Part shown: one piece after another, positions 46,866-56,624 of the stretch
Layout: every line of letters starts with the position of its first letter
How positions within the stretch are numbered: the first letter of the stretch is position 1
Notes under the pieces: model-generated
What the model was told of the DNA's origin: nothing
Database searches by the model: none
What the model saw: only the letters and a program-made list of their open reading frames with translations
Program-made: the position numbers and the translations under genes
From: Paracoccus gahaiensis
Lineage (GTDB): Bacteria; Pseudomonadota; Alphaproteobacteria; Rhodobacterales; Rhodobacteraceae
Reading direction: 5' to 3'
Assembly: GCF_005048225.1 (NCBI RefSeq)
Contig: NZ_SUNI01000002.1
Coordinates: forward strand, 186,001 to 250,000
Length of the DNA stretch: 64,000 nt

Positions 46866-47711
46866 TTACGCCTCGCGTGCCGCCTTCAGCGCCCGGGCGA
46901 GGGTGCAGAACCGTTCCAGCTCGATCTCTTCGGCGCGGGCGGTGGGGGGGATGCCCGCACCTTCCAGCAGCGCCTCGATGTCCGGATGCAGGCCGCGCAG
47001 GCTGGCGCGCAGCATCTTGCGGCGCTGGTTGAAGCCCGCGCTGGTGACCTGCGTCAGGACCGCCGGATCGGCGGGAAAGCGGGGCTCGGGCAGGGCGGTC
47101 AGGTGGACGACGGCGGAATGAACCTTGGGCGCGGGGGTGAAGGCCTCGGGCGGCAGGGTCATCACGATGCGCGCCTCGGCCCGCCACTGCGCCAGCAGCG
47201 CCAGCCGCCCATAGGCCTTGGAGCCGGGCCTGGCGATGATGCGCTCTGCCACCTCCTTCTGGAACATCAGTGTCAGGGACTGCCAGAAGGGCGGCCAGTC
47301 GCGGGGCGTCAGCCAGCGGATCAGCAGCTCGGTGCCGACGTTGTAGGGCAGGTTCGCGGCGATGCGGATGGGCGGCGTCAGATGGGCCAGCGGGTCGATG
47401 GCCAGCGCGTCGCCGGTGATCACCGTCAGCCGCCCGGGATAGGCGGCGGCGATCTGCTCCAGCGCGGGCCGGGCGCGGGGGTCCTTCTCGATGGCCAGCA
47501 CATGGCGGGCGCCGCAGGCCAGAAGGCCGCGCGTCAGCCCGCCCGGACCGGGCCCCACCTCCAGCACGTCGCAGCCGGTCAGGTCACCCGCCTGCCGCGC
47601 GATCTTGTGCGTCAGGTTCAGGTCCAGCAGGAAGTTCTGGCCCAGCTGCTTCTTGGCGCTCAGGTCGTGCGCGGCGATCACCTCGCGCAGCGGGGGGAGG
47701 TTGTCGATCAT
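46866..47711 (-). CDS. rsmA: 16S rRNA (adenine1518/1519-N6)-dimethyltransferase
   Basis: RsmA (KsgA) dimethylates two adenines in helix 45 of 16S rRNA late in small-subunit assembly. The 281-residue product begins with [19 protein letters not shown], has the SAM motif [11 protein letters not shown] and the catalytic [11 protein letters not shown]. It is the last gene of the lptF-lptG-lptD-surA-pdxA-rsmA operon; its ATG overlaps the pdxA stop (ATGA). The pdxA-rsmA linkage is conserved widely, and here it continues the LPS-assembly block. Confidence 0.96.
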   Translation of the reverse strand: MIDNLPPLREVIAAHDLSAKKQLGQNFLLDLNLTHKIARQAGDLTGCDVLEVGPGPGGLTRGLLACGARHVLAIEKDPRARPALEQIAAAYPGRLTVITGDALAIDPLAHLTPPIRIAANLPYNVGTELLIRWLTPRDWPPFWQSLTLMFQKEVAERIIARPGSKAYGRLALLAQWRAEARIVMTLPPEAFTPAPKVHSAVVHLTALPEPRFPADPAVLTQVTSAGFNQRRKMLRASLRGLHPDIEALLEGAGIPPTARAEEIELERFCTLARALKAAREA

Positions 47712-48775
47712 GGCTGGTGCCGGACCGGGGGTTTCACACCCGTCGCCGGGCGGTCTTGACCCGATGGCGCCCGCCCGGCGACCCCCCGTGGGATATTTTT
47801 GCCAAGATGAAGGGGCAGGCGGGCCTCGGCCATCCCGGCGGCCATCCGCAGGGCGGCGATGGTCGAGGCGGGGTCCGCGATCCCGCGACCCGCGATGTCG
47901 AAGGCGGTGCCGTGGTCGGGAGAGGTGCGGATGAAGGGCAGGCCGAGCGTGACGTTCACGCCGCCCGCGAAATCCAGCGTCTTGATCGGGATCAGCGCCT
48001 GGTCGTGATAGGTGCAGACGGCCGCGTCATAGGTTGCGCGAGCGGGGGCATGGAACATCGTGTCGGCGGGCAGGGGGCCGGTCAGGTCCATCCCCTCGGC
48101 CTGAAGCCGGGCGATCAGGGGAGCGATCATGTCCGCTTCGGTGCGGCCCATCGTGCCGCCCTCGCCCGCATGAGGGTTCAGGCCCGCGACCGCGATGCGG
48201 GGGTTGGGCAGGCCGAAATCGCGGATCAGCGCGGCATGGGTCAGCCGGATCGCCTGCTCCAGCGCGGCCTCGGTCAGGGCAGCGGGAACCTCGGACAGGG
48301 GGATGTGGATCGTCGCGGGCACCACCCGGCAGGGCGGCGTCACGCTGGTCGAGGCCAGCATCATCGCCACCGGCACCCCGCCCGCCAGATGGGCCAGGTA
48401 TTCGGTATGGCCGGGAAAGGCGAAGCCCGCGCCCTCCTTCAGGGCCTGCTTGCTGATGGGCGCGGTGGTGATCGCCGCCACCCGGCCCCCCAGCGCCAGA
48501 TCGACCGCGCGGGCGATCACCGCGATCACATCCGCCGCATGGGCGGGATCGGGGCGGCCCGGGGTCGCGGGGCCCGCGAAGTCGTGGCGCAGCACCGGCA
48601 GATGGCCGGGGGGCACCGGGTCGGATGGGTCCGCGACCTCCGTGAAAGCGCAGCCCTGCGGCAGGTGGCGCGGATCGCCCAGCCAGACCAGATCGACGCC
48701 CGAGGCCAGCGCCAGCGGCGCCAGTTCCGGGCCCACGCCCGCGGGCTCACCGCAGGTCAGAAGGATGCGCGCCAT
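47708..48775 (-). CDS. pdxA: 4-hydroxythreonine-4-phosphate dehydrogenase with repeat-derived C-terminus
   Basis: PdxA oxidises 4-phosphohydroxy-threonine in pyridoxal phosphate synthesis. The 355-residue product has the core motifs [50 protein letters not shown] and [11 protein letters not shown]. Most PdxA proteins are about 325-335 residues. Here the last 30 or so residues (after LPLHLGK) are read from a copy of the dispersed intergenic repeat (47725-47811), which also sets the overlap with rsmA. The start overlaps the surA stop. Confidence 0.94.
   Translation of the reverse strand: MARILLTCGEPAGVGPELAPLALASGVDLVWLGDPRHLPQGCAFTEVADPSDPVPPGHLPVLRHDFAGPATPGRPDPAHAADVIAVIARAVDLALGGRVAAITTAPISKQALKEGAGFAFPGHTEYLAHLAGGVPVAMMLASTSVTPPCRVVPATIHIPLSEVPAALTEAALEQAIRLTHAALIRDFGLPNPRIAVAGLNPHAGEGGTMGRTEADMIAPLIARLQAEGMDLTGPLPADTMFHAPARATYDAAVCTYHDQALIPIKTLDFAGGVNVTLGLPFIRTSPDHGTAFDIAGRGIADPASTIAALRMAAGMAEARLPLHLGKNIPRGVAGRAPSGQDRPATGVKPPVRHQP
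47725..47811 (+). repeat. composite repeat inside the pdxA 3' end
   Basis: CCGGGGGTTTCACACCCGTC...GGCGACCCCCCGTGGGATAT, TTTTGCCAAGATGAAGG. It matches 37332-37422 along its length except the variable middle. It is translated in the minus direction as the pdxA C-terminus. Confidence 0.8.
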
Positions 48776-50049
48776 CAGGGGCGCCGGATGATCGCGTCGG
48801 CGCGCAAATCGGCCAGAAGCCCCTCGGCGGCGGTGTTGATCTTGCGGTTGAACAGCTCGTTCCGGACCGCCTCGCGGGTGGGCACGCCGCCGGCCTCGGG
48901 CTGCTGCGGAACCGCCGCCTCGACGCCATCCTCGGGCAGGGCGGTCACCGGAACCTCGGCCTGGGCGGCCAGCGCGGGCTGGCGCGAGCACAGCATCACC
49001 AGATCGGCGCCGGCGCCTGCGGGAACGACCCCCGCCTCGTCCGCGTCCAGCGAGGCCAGCCGCGCGGCGATGCCCTGCGGGATCGCCCCCTGGCCCGCCG
49101 TCTGGCGCTGCACCTGGGCCGCCGCCTCGGGGCCGGCCTGCAGGTACAGATCGTCGCAGCCGCGCACCGTCGCCGCCAGCGCCGCCGCATCCTGGACCGA
49201 GGCCAGCCGCAGCGTCAGGTAATCCAGCACCTGCTCGCGCGCGCCGGGGCGCAGCGTGCCCTGCACGTCGCGCAAAAAGAACAGCACCACCGCGCCCTCG
49301 ACCGGCAAGGGCGGGCTGACCTGCCCGGGCTGCAGCGAGGCGATGATCGGGCGCAGCGAGGGCGGCAGGTTGTCCAGCGCCAGCAGCTCCAGCCGCCCGC
49401 CCGCCTCGGCCGAGGGGGTGGCTGAATAGGCGCGGGCGGCCTCGGCGAACTGCGCCTCGTTCGGGCGCGACCCGGCGATGCGCTCGGCCAGCTGCAGGGC
49501 CTGCGCCTCCTGGCCCGGAGGGGCGGGGATGATCAGTTCCGACAGCAGCACGCGGTCGATGATCGGCGTCTCGATCGCGCGCTGCAGTTCCTGATCGACC
49601 TCGGCATCCGAGATCTGGGTGCGCGGCAGCAGTCGGGCGCGCACGACCTCGCGCCAGACGGTGCCCGCCTCGATGAAGTCGCGAAACACCCCGTCCTCGA
49701 CGCCGGCGCGTTCCAGCTGGGCGATGAAGCCCGCCGCGTCCAAACCGGCGCGGGCGGCGAATTCCTCCATCCCCTCCTGCAGGCCCTCGGGCGTGATCTC
49801 GATGCCGATCTCGGCGGCGGCCTGGATCCGCAGCCGGTCGTCGATCAGCGCCTCGCGGGCGGCCTCGATGCCGGCCTCGGGGGCGCCGATCACCTGCATG
49901 AACCGCATCCGCTGATCGACCTCATAGCCGGTGACCACGGACTGGTTCACATAGACGGCGGGCGCGAACAGGTTCTGCGCCAGGGCGGGTGCCACGGCGC
50001 CCGTGGCGATCACCGCCGCCAGCGCGATGCCCGAAAGGAAATGCCGCAT
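48775..50049 (-). CDS. surA: periplasmic peptidyl-prolyl isomerase / outer-membrane protein chaperone SurA
   Basis: SurA escorts outer-membrane proteins, including LptD, through the periplasm. The 424-residue product starts with a signal peptide (MRHFLSGIALAAVIATGAVA, cleavage after ALAQ). It then has a SurA N-terminal helical domain and one parvulin-like domain (VLLSELIIPAPPGQEAQALQ through EGAVVLFFLRDV). Key parvulin active-site residues are poorly kept, so it may act mainly as a chaperone. I use the ATG at 50049, which has AGGG at a normal distance; 50061 is an alternative. Its place between lptD and pdxA is typical. Confidence 0.92.
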   Translation of the reverse strand: MRHFLSGIALAAVIATGAVAPALAQNLFAPAVYVNQSVVTGYEVDQRMRFMQVIGAPEAGIEAAREALIDDRLRIQAAAEIGIEITPEGLQEGMEEFAARAGLDAAGFIAQLERAGVEDGVFRDFIEAGTVWREVVRARLLPRTQISDAEVDQELQRAIETPIIDRVLLSELIIPAPPGQEAQALQLAERIAGSRPNEAQFAEAARAYSATPSAEAGGRLELLALDNLPPSLRPIIASLQPGQVSPPLPVEGAVVLFFLRDVQGTLRPGAREQVLDYLTLRLASVQDAAALAATVRGCDDLYLQAGPEAAAQVQRQTAGQGAIPQGIAARLASLDADEAGVVPAGAGADLVMLCSRQPALAAQAEVPVTALPEDGVEAAVPQQPEAGGVPTREAVRNELFNRKINTAAEGLLADLRADAIIRRP

Positions 50050-50081
50050 GTCTGCCCTCATCCTCGTTTGTTGGCGCCAGA

Positions 50082-52517
50082 TTAGCGCATACAGTTGCGA
50101 CGCGCCACCGTGCCCGGCCCGTCCTGCTGCATCCCGAATCCGCCCAAGCGCACCGACAGCTCCAGGCTGGTCTCGGCGCGCAGCAGATCCGAGCTGGAGA
50201 AGCGCCGCGACAGGCCGGTTTCCACCGTGATGCATTCGGTGCGATAGGCCACCCGCAGGGCGGCGCGCTGCGCCCGGTCGGCGGCGAAATCATAGCGGGT
50301 CTCGGCCTCGCCCCACCAGCCGCGCGCGATCTGCCAGCCGACATTGGCGGCCAGTTCGCTGGCATTGGTGTCGCGGCCCTCGGCCTCGTCGCGGTCGATC
50401 CAGATATAGCCCGCCGACAACTGCAGGTTGGGGCGCAGCCAGCCCACCCGCAATTCGTTGCGCGAGACGGCGAAATCGTCGCCGAACAGCGCGCGGTTGG
50501 CGACGGCCAGCCCGGTGCCGCTGTCGTAATGCGCCGCCAGCAGCCAGTCGGAGCTGCGCCCGCCCAGGGGGCTGTCGGGGTCCAGATTGTCGGCGTCGCG
50601 CGCACGCAGGATGCGCCCGCCGGTCACGCCCAGGGACCAGCCGGTCGGGTCGATCCGCGTCCAGGTGGCGCCGATATTGGCGCGCAGCCCGGTCTCGCGC
50701 GCGTCCCAGCCAGGAAAGCGGTTGTCGGAATACAGGTTGCCCTCGTCGAACTCGATCAGGCGGCTGTCCTCGTTGGGAATGTCGTCATCCTTCCCGCGCG
50801 GCGAGAACAGCACCTGCACCACCGGCTCGACCAGATGCGTGGCGCCGCCCGCTCCGCCCGCCAGCGGCCAGCGCAGTTCCACGCCCACCTGCGGATCGAC
50901 GCGGGTCACCACATCGTCGAAGCGGTCGTCCTGCGCGATGCGGTACAGGTCGGCATCCAGCGCGACCAGCCCCGCCGCCATCACCCCGCCGGTCAGGATC
51001 TTGCTGCGCCGCCAGTCGAGGCCGACCGAGGCCCGCGCCACGTCCCGCCCGATCCGGTTCTGGTCCGAGGGTCGCCTGTGCGCATGGGCCGACCATTCCA
51101 GCAGCGCCTCGCCGCCGATCAGGGCCGGGACCATCCGCCGCTGCCAGATCACGTCGGCTACCTGCGCGGGCGAGGTGGCGTTGTCCTCGTCCTCGCGCAG
51201 CGAATCATAGGTGCCGACCCGGCCCCAGATCATCTTGTCGCGGCGCACCCGCTCCAGCGAGACGCCGCTCCACAACCGGTCGGCATCTGTGATGCCGTAA
51301 TCCAGCAGATAGGCCCGGTCGGAGGCCGTCTGCACCTGCACGGACAGGCGATAGTCGCGCGGCAGCAGGAACTGCGCGGCGCCGAAGACATAGCCCCGCG
51401 TCTCGCCGGGGCGCAGGTCGTCGCGGCTGATCGCGCCGTTCCATTCCGTCGCACCATTGGAGAAGGCCTGGCGATAGCGCAGCTCCAGCGTCCGGGTCCG
51501 GTCCAGCGAGACATAGGGCGTCACCGTCACATCGGCCTGATCGCCCAATGTCTGGAAATAGGGCAGCTTCAACCCGAACCCCAGCCCCGAGGTCGTGCGG
51601 ATCTGCGGCCGCAGAAAGCCCGACCGCCGCTCGACCGTCGGATCGGGCGCGGTCACGGTGAAGGGCGCATAGGCCAGGGGCACGCCGAAGGCGCGCAGCT
51701 GCGGCCGGTCGAAGGTGATCAGCCGGGTCTGCGCGTCATGGGTGATGCTGCGGGCGCGGATCTCCCACAGAGGGGTGGGGTCGCTGGCGCAGATCTGGCA
51801 GGACGAGGCCACCACCTGCGTCAGCTCGCTGATGCGGCCGTCCTCGCGCCGCTCCAGCCGGGTGGCGGCCAGCTGCAATTCGCGCGCCAGCACCAGCCGG
51901 GCGCCCAGCACGATGCCGTCGCGCAATTCGCGGTCCAGCTGGGCGCTGTCCCCGATCAGGATCGCATCGGAGGCGGGATCGTCGCTGTCGGGATCCGCGC
52001 CGGGGCGGGACAGGTGGATCGGCCCCTCGATCGTCAGATCGCCCGAGGCCCCGTCCACGACGATGCGCGAGGCGACCAGCCGCGACCCCTGATACCAGAC
52101 GACCACGCCGCCCCCCGCGACCAGCGTGCGGTCGCCCTGCAGCTGGATCGTGTCGGCCAGCACCGTCGCGGGCCCCGCATCCGCGGCGGGCGCGGTGCTG
52201 CCGGGCAGGGTCACCCCCGTCTGCGGAGCGACGGCGGCGGGGTCCTGCGGCGTGGGCGTGCGGTCGCCCACCGGCGCGCGGCCCAGGGTCTCGGCCTCGG
52301 GCGCCAGCGCGGTCACGCCCCCGTTCATCGTCCCGCGTGTCTGGCCCGGCATCCCGGTCAGCCCGGGCATGCCGGGGCCGTCGGCATCGTCGAAGATCGA
52401 CTGCGCGGCGACAGGCCCGGCCAGCAGCGCCAGCACGACCCCGGCCCGCAGGACGCGCCTCAGCCGCCCGGCAGCGGGCGCGGCCCACAGGTCCTTCGTC
52501 ACGATGCGCGCGCTCAT
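50082..52517 (-). CDS. lptD: LPS-assembly protein LptD
   Basis: LptD is the outer-membrane barrel that inserts lipopolysaccharide into the outer leaflet. The 811-residue product has a signal sequence (VLRAGVVLALLAGPVAAQS near residue 22), then a periplasmic OstA/LptA-like beta-jellyroll (VLADTIQLQGDRTLVAGGGV) and a long beta-barrel domain. A cysteine pair reads SSCQICASDP near residue 240, with another cysteine at NCMR at the end, candidates for the disulfides of LptD maturation. The start shares ATGA with the lptG stop. Confidence 0.95.
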   Translation of the reverse strand: MSARIVTKDLWAAPAAGRLRRVLRAGVVLALLAGPVAAQSIFDDADGPGMPGLTGMPGQTRGTMNGGVTALAPEAETLGRAPVGDRTPTPQDPAAVAPQTGVTLPGSTAPAADAGPATVLADTIQLQGDRTLVAGGGVVVWYQGSRLVASRIVVDGASGDLTIEGPIHLSRPGADPDSDDPASDAILIGDSAQLDRELRDGIVLGARLVLARELQLAATRLERREDGRISELTQVVASSCQICASDPTPLWEIRARSITHDAQTRLITFDRPQLRAFGVPLAYAPFTVTAPDPTVERRSGFLRPQIRTTSGLGFGLKLPYFQTLGDQADVTVTPYVSLDRTRTLELRYRQAFSNGATEWNGAISRDDLRPGETRGYVFGAAQFLLPRDYRLSVQVQTASDRAYLLDYGITDADRLWSGVSLERVRRDKMIWGRVGTYDSLREDEDNATSPAQVADVIWQRRMVPALIGGEALLEWSAHAHRRPSDQNRIGRDVARASVGLDWRRSKILTGGVMAAGLVALDADLYRIAQDDRFDDVVTRVDPQVGVELRWPLAGGAGGATHLVEPVVQVLFSPRGKDDDIPNEDSRLIEFDEGNLYSDNRFPGWDARETGLRANIGATWTRIDPTGWSLGVTGGRILRARDADNLDPDSPLGGRSSDWLLAAHYDSGTGLAVANRALFGDDFAVSRNELRVGWLRPNLQLSAGYIWIDRDEAEGRDTNASELAANVGWQIARGWWGEAETRYDFAADRAQRAALRVAYRTECITVETGLSRRFSSSDLLRAETSLELSVRLGGFGMQQDGPGTVARRNCMR

Positions 52518-53623
52518 CCGTCCTCCCGCTTCAGGATCAGGCCCAGGGCCAGCATCGCGCCGACCAGAACCGGGGTCCAGGCCGCCATCGCGGGCGGGAT
52601 CTGTCCGTTGTCGCCCAGAACCTGCGCCAGATTGCGCAGAAAGAACAGCGCGATCCCGGCGCCGAAGGCCAGCAGCACCGCGCCTCCGGCATTGCGCCCG
52701 CGCATGTGCTGCATGGTGAAGGCGGCGGCGATCATCACCATCGCGCCCATCACGAAGGGCCGCGCCAGCTCCATCTGGAACCAGACCCTGTGGCGCGCGG
52801 CGGAAAAGCCCGCGCGCTCCAGCCCGGCGATGAAGGCGGGCAACTGCCAGACCGGCACCGATTCGGGGCGCCCGAAGCCCTCGCGGATGCGCTGCGCGGT
52901 CAGATCCGAGGCCAGTGTCATCGACGCGCTGCGCGTCACCCCGGCCTGCGGATTGTCGCGGTCCAGCGCAAAGTCGCTGACCTGATGCAGCTGCCAGGCG
53001 CCGGGCGTCAGCCGCGCCTCGCGCGCCTCGATCCGGCGCACCGGCCCTGCCTCGGCATCAAAGACCAGAAAGCTGGCGTCGTACAGCGTCACCGCATCGG
53101 GGCTGGCGCGGCGGGCGCGGATGACGATCTGCCCCGCCTCGCGCCCGTCCTCCTGCATCGCCTGGCGCAGCCAGACGGCGCTGTCGCCCACGCTGACCGT
53201 CTGGCTGCCCTCGCGCCCGATCTCGGCCACCGCCTCGTCATAGATCGAGCCCGTCGCGGCGACGATCGGGTTCAGCAATCCCACCGTCAGCGCCCCCAGG
53301 GCCAGCGCCGCCGCCACCGGCGCCGCGATCACCCGCAGGGCCGAGCGCCCCGAGGCGCGGATGGCCACCATCTCGGAACTGCGGGCCAGCCCCAGGAACA
53401 GCGCGATCCCGGCCAGCACGGTCATCAGCGGCAGGATCGCGTAGAAGCTGCCCGCGATGTTCAGCGCCGCCAGCCGCGCCGCCCCCGACAGCCCGATCTG
53501 GCGGTCCGAAAAGCGGCGGATCATCTCGATCATGTCGATCAGGAACAGGATCAGCAGGAACACCCCCGCGATCATCACGAAGCTGCGCAGGAAGCGGCAG
53601 GCGACATACCACGCCAGGATCAT
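52514..53623 (-). CDS. lptG: LPS export ABC transporter permease LptG
   Basis: LptG and LptF form the inner-membrane channel that lifts LPS onto the periplasmic bridge, powered by LptB. The 369-residue YjgP/YjgQ-family product begins MILAWYVACRFLRSFVMIAG with the first helix, has a large periplasmic beta-jellyroll between helices 3 and 4, and three helices at the end. I start at 53623 because the upstream in-frame codons overlap lptF. The stop overlaps lptD (ATGA). Confidence 0.94.
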   Translation of the reverse strand: MILAWYVACRFLRSFVMIAGVFLLILFLIDMIEMIRRFSDRQIGLSGAARLAALNIAGSFYAILPLMTVLAGIALFLGLARSSEMVAIRASGRSALRVIAAPVAAALALGALTVGLLNPIVAATGSIYDEAVAEIGREGSQTVSVGDSAVWLRQAMQEDGREAGQIVIRARRASPDAVTLYDASFLVFDAEAGPVRRIEAREARLTPGAWQLHQVSDFALDRDNPQAGVTRSASMTLASDLTAQRIREGFGRPESVPVWQLPAFIAGLERAGFSAARHRVWFQMELARPFVMGAMVMIAAAFTMQHMRGRNAGGAVLLAFGAGIALFFLRNLAQVLGDNGQIPPAMAAWTPVLVGAMLALGLILKREDG

Positions 53624-54762
53624 GCGGGGGCCCCCCGCGCCGTGCCCGCGCCGGGACGCGGCCCCCGGGGCCGTGCGGCCAGCCATAACAGTCCCGCGCA
53701 AAGCAGCGCGCCCGCCAGCGCCGGCAGATACAGAAGCGGCCACAGGTCCACGTCGCGCCCGACCCGCTCGGCGGCGGCATTCGACAGGAACTGGACCGCG
53801 ATCAGCGCCCCGATCGCCCAGCCCACCTGCCGCCAGACGCCGAAGCGGGAGAACCCGCCGATCATCAGCGCGGCAAAGCCGATCATCGCCGCGACGGGCG
53901 ACAGCAAAGGCTGGGCGATCCGCTCATGCGCCTCGCGCCGCGCATCGCCGGGGGTGGCGCCGGTCGCCTCCAGCAGCGCGGCATCGGGCGACAGCAGCCG
54001 CAAGGTGCCGTAATCGCGCAGATCGCGCCCCCGCTGCCCGCCGCCCGCGAACATCGCCCCCACGTCATAGCTGAACTCGGCGAATCGCGTCACCGACAGG
54101 TCCGGCCCGTCGGCGCCCGCCCGCATGTTCTGGACCATCCCCTCCAGCAGGACCAGCACCGGGCCGGTCTCGGCGCGCACCACCAGCGCCTCCTGCGCGG
54201 TATAGGTGACCTGCGCCGCCGGATCGCGCCCGTCCTCGATGAACAGGTCCAGCAGCCGCCCGTCGCTTGCGATGTCGCGGATGAACAGCGTGACGCCGGC
54301 CCCCGGATACTGGAAGGCGCCGGGCCGCAGGAACTGCGCGGTCACGTTCTCGGCGATCTCGGCCGACCGGTCCGCCAGCCGCGCGCGCGCCAGGGGCACC
54401 AGCCCGTGGACCAGCATCGCCACCATCACCCCCACGAAGACGCCGAAGACCAGCACCGGCCGCGCCAGCCGCCACGGGCCCAGACCCGCCGCCTGCATCG
54501 CCACCAGCTCGGATTCGCCCGACAGGCGGTTCGTGCCATAGGCGGTGGCCGCGAAGGCCGCGACCGGCAGCACCACCGAGATCACCAGAGGCAGCGTCAG
54601 CGCCGTGAATTCCAGCACCACCAGCGCCGTCTGGCCGTCGTTCAGCAGGTCGTCGAACAGCCCCACCGCCCGGTTGATCCAATAGACCGACACCAGCACC
54701 AGCGCGAAGAACCCGAACAGCGTCAGCAGCTGACCAAGGATGTAGCGGTCGATCCGGGGCAT
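53620..54762 (-). CDS. lptF: LPS export ABC transporter permease LptF
   Basis: The 380-residue partner of LptG, first gene of the operon. It begins MPRIDRYILGQLLTLFGFFA, with SGESELVAMQAAGLGPWRLARP marking the coupling helix that touches LptB. A periplasmic domain and three C-terminal helices follow. The ATG at 54762 was preferred to 54786. It is divergent from pepA across a 112-base gap. The lptB ATPase gene is not in the window. Confidence 0.94.
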   Translation of the reverse strand: MPRIDRYILGQLLTLFGFFALVLVSVYWINRAVGLFDDLLNDGQTALVVLEFTALTLPLVISVVLPVAAFAATAYGTNRLSGESELVAMQAAGLGPWRLARPVLVFGVFVGVMVAMLVHGLVPLARARLADRSAEIAENVTAQFLRPGAFQYPGAGVTLFIRDIASDGRLLDLFIEDGRDPAAQVTYTAQEALVVRAETGPVLVLLEGMVQNMRAGADGPDLSVTRFAEFSYDVGAMFAGGGQRGRDLRDYGTLRLLSPDAALLEATGATPGDARREAHERIAQPLLSPVAAMIGFAALMIGGFSRFGVWRQVGWAIGALIAVQFLSNAAAERVGRDVDLWPLLYLPALAGALLCAGLLWLAARPRGPRPGAGTARGAPA

Positions 54763-54874
54763 GGGCGGCCTTCTTGCGCGTGACACTCGGTCCTGCTTAG
54801 CGGCAAGGGCGCCTCTGGAAAAGGGCCGGGCAGGGGTCTAGGGTCGGGCGCAACCAGACGTGAGGACCGTTTCC

Positions 54875-56452
54875 ATGACCCATCCTGTCGAAATCAATTT
54901 CACCGAGGTCGCCCCCGATCAGCTGGCGGATCATCCCGGCCGCGTGGCCATCCTTCTGACCGCGCATGACAAGCTGCCGGGCAAGCTGCCCCGCGCCGCC
55001 CAGGACGCGGCCATGCGCGCGCTGGCCTCGAAGGCCGGACAGGCGCTCAAGCCCGGCCAGGCGATGGAACTGGCCTTCCCCTCGGGCATGGCCGCCGAGG
55101 CGCTTGTCCTGATCGTGCTGCCCAATGCCTCGACCCAGGCCGAGGCGCGCCGCGCCGGCGCCGTGCTGGGCGCGAAGCTGGGCCGCAGCCACACGCTGGT
55201 CTTCGCCGGCGGCCACAAGCTGGCGGGCGAGGTCGCGTTGGGCCTCGCGCTGCGCGGCTATGACTTCTCGGTCTACCAGACCAAGCCCCCCAGTGACGCG
55301 CCCGACCAGGGCAGCGCCACCCTCCCCGAATCCGAAGGCCAGGCGCCCCATGCGGTCTTGGGCGACGCGCAGGCCGATGACCGGCTGGAGGGGCCTGCCG
55401 CCCCGGTGTCCGAGAAGGCGCGCGTGACCATGATGGTCAAGGAGCCCGAGGTGCTGGCCAAGGCCGCGCAGGACGCCGCCGCCGTGGCCGAGGGCGTGTT
55501 CTTCACCCGCGATCTGGTGAACGAGCCTGCGAACGTGCTGACCACCTCCGACTTCGCCGACCGCCTGCTGGCGATGCAGGAGATCGGGCTGGAGGTCGAG
55601 GTGCTGGACGAGGACGAATTGGCCAAGCTCGGGATGCGCGCCCTGCTGGCCGTGGGCCAGGGCAGCGAAAGCCCGACCAAGGTGGTGGTCATGCGCTGGA
55701 ACGGCGGGGCCGGCGAGGCGCCGCTGGCGCTGGTCGGCAAGGGCGTGGTCTTCGACACCGGCGGCATCTCGATCAAGCCGGGCGCCGGCATGGAGGAGAT
55801 GACGATGGACATGGGCGGCGCCGGCGTCGTGGCGGGCGTCATGCGCACGCTGGCGCTGCGCCGTGCCAAGGCGAATGTCGTGGGCCTCGTGGGTCTGGTC
55901 GAGAACATGCCCGACGGGCGCGCCTATCGTCCCGGGGACATCCTGAAATCCATGAAGGGCGACACGATCGAGGTCGTCAACACCGACGCCGAGGGCCGCC
56001 TCGTGCTGGCCGACGTGATGTGGTACGCGCAGGAACGATTCAAGCCCCGCGCGATGATCGATCTGGCCACGCTGACCGGCGCGGTCATCACCGCGCTCGG
56101 CCATGACAATGCCGGGGTGTTCAGCAATGACGACGCGCTGGCCGACCAGATCCTCGCCGCCGCCAAGGCCGAGGGCGAGGGGGCCTGGCGCCTGCCCCTG
56201 GGCCCGTCCTATGACGGGCTGATCAAGTCGCGCCTGGCCGACATGAAGAACTCGGGCGGCCGCGCGGCGGGCTCGATCACCGCCGCGCAGTTCCTGGCGC
56301 GCTTCGTGCGCGAGGACCAGCCCTGGGCCCATCTCGACATCGCGGGGGTGGCCCTGCCGCCCGCCGCCACCGATCTGGCGCCGCGCGGCGCGACGGGCTG
56401 GGGCGTGATGACGCTGGACCGCCTGGTGCGCGACGGGTTCGAGACCCGGTGA
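54875..56452 (+). CDS. pepA: leucyl aminopeptidase
   Basis: A 525-residue M17 aminopeptidase with two metal ions, usually hexameric. The catalytic half has VGKGVVFDTGGISIKPGAGM (metal-binding Lys and Asp) and the family signature NTDAEGRL near residue 372, with the conserved Arg in the same loop. The N-terminal 180 residues are a macro-like domain. In E. coli PepA also binds DNA for plasmid resolution and carAB control, which sequence alone does not show. GAGGA lies eight bases before the ATG at 54875. Confidence 0.95.
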   Translation: MTHPVEINFTEVAPDQLADHPGRVAILLTAHDKLPGKLPRAAQDAAMRALASKAGQALKPGQAMELAFPSGMAAEALVLIVLPNASTQAEARRAGAVLGAKLGRSHTLVFAGGHKLAGEVALGLALRGYDFSVYQTKPPSDAPDQGSATLPESEGQAPHAVLGDAQADDRLEGPAAPVSEKARVTMMVKEPEVLAKAAQDAAAVAEGVFFTRDLVNEPANVLTTSDFADRLLAMQEIGLEVEVLDEDELAKLGMRALLAVGQGSESPTKVVVMRWNGGAGEAPLALVGKGVVFDTGGISIKPGAGMEEMTMDMGGAGVVAGVMRTLALRRAKANVVGLVGLVENMPDGRAYRPGDILKSMKGDTIEVVNTDAEGRLVLADVMWYAQERFKPRAMIDLATLTGAVITALGHDNAGVFSNDDALADQILAAAKAEGEGAWRLPLGPSYDGLIKSRLADMKNSGGRAAGSITAAQFLARFVREDQPWAHLDIAGVALPPAATDLAPRGATGWGVMTLDRLVRDGFETR

Positions 56453-56470
56453 CCCGCGCAACGCCCGCAG

Positions 56471-56520
56471 CCTGTGCACGCCCTGTGCACGGGCTGTGCC
56501 TGCCCGGTGCACGCCCTGTG
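56471..56520 (+). repeat. 11-bp tandem repeat, 4.5 copies
   Basis: Units CCTGTGCACGC, CCTGTGCACGG, GCTGTGCCTGC, CCGGTGCACGC and CCTGTG follow each other with an exact 11-base period. Three contain the palindrome GTGCAC. It begins 18 bases after pepA and ends about 105 bases before holC. Confidence 0.75.
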
Positions 56521-56624
56521 AGGGCCGATCCCCAGCAATCGCTGGCCCTCCGCCCCTCCGCACCGGGGCCGTCCTTCTCCGCACCGCGCGCTGCCGTTGC
56601 GCGCCCGTTGCGCGGGGGGGCCTG

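Noticed and set aside
49989-52985. 998-codon open frame on the plus strand
   Set aside because: Antisense to lptD and parts of surA and lptG; no motif and biased composition.
56434-56449. tRNA T-arm look-alike GGGTTCGAGACCC
   Set aside because: It is the coding end of pepA, and there is no acceptor stem, anticodon arm or D-arm around it.
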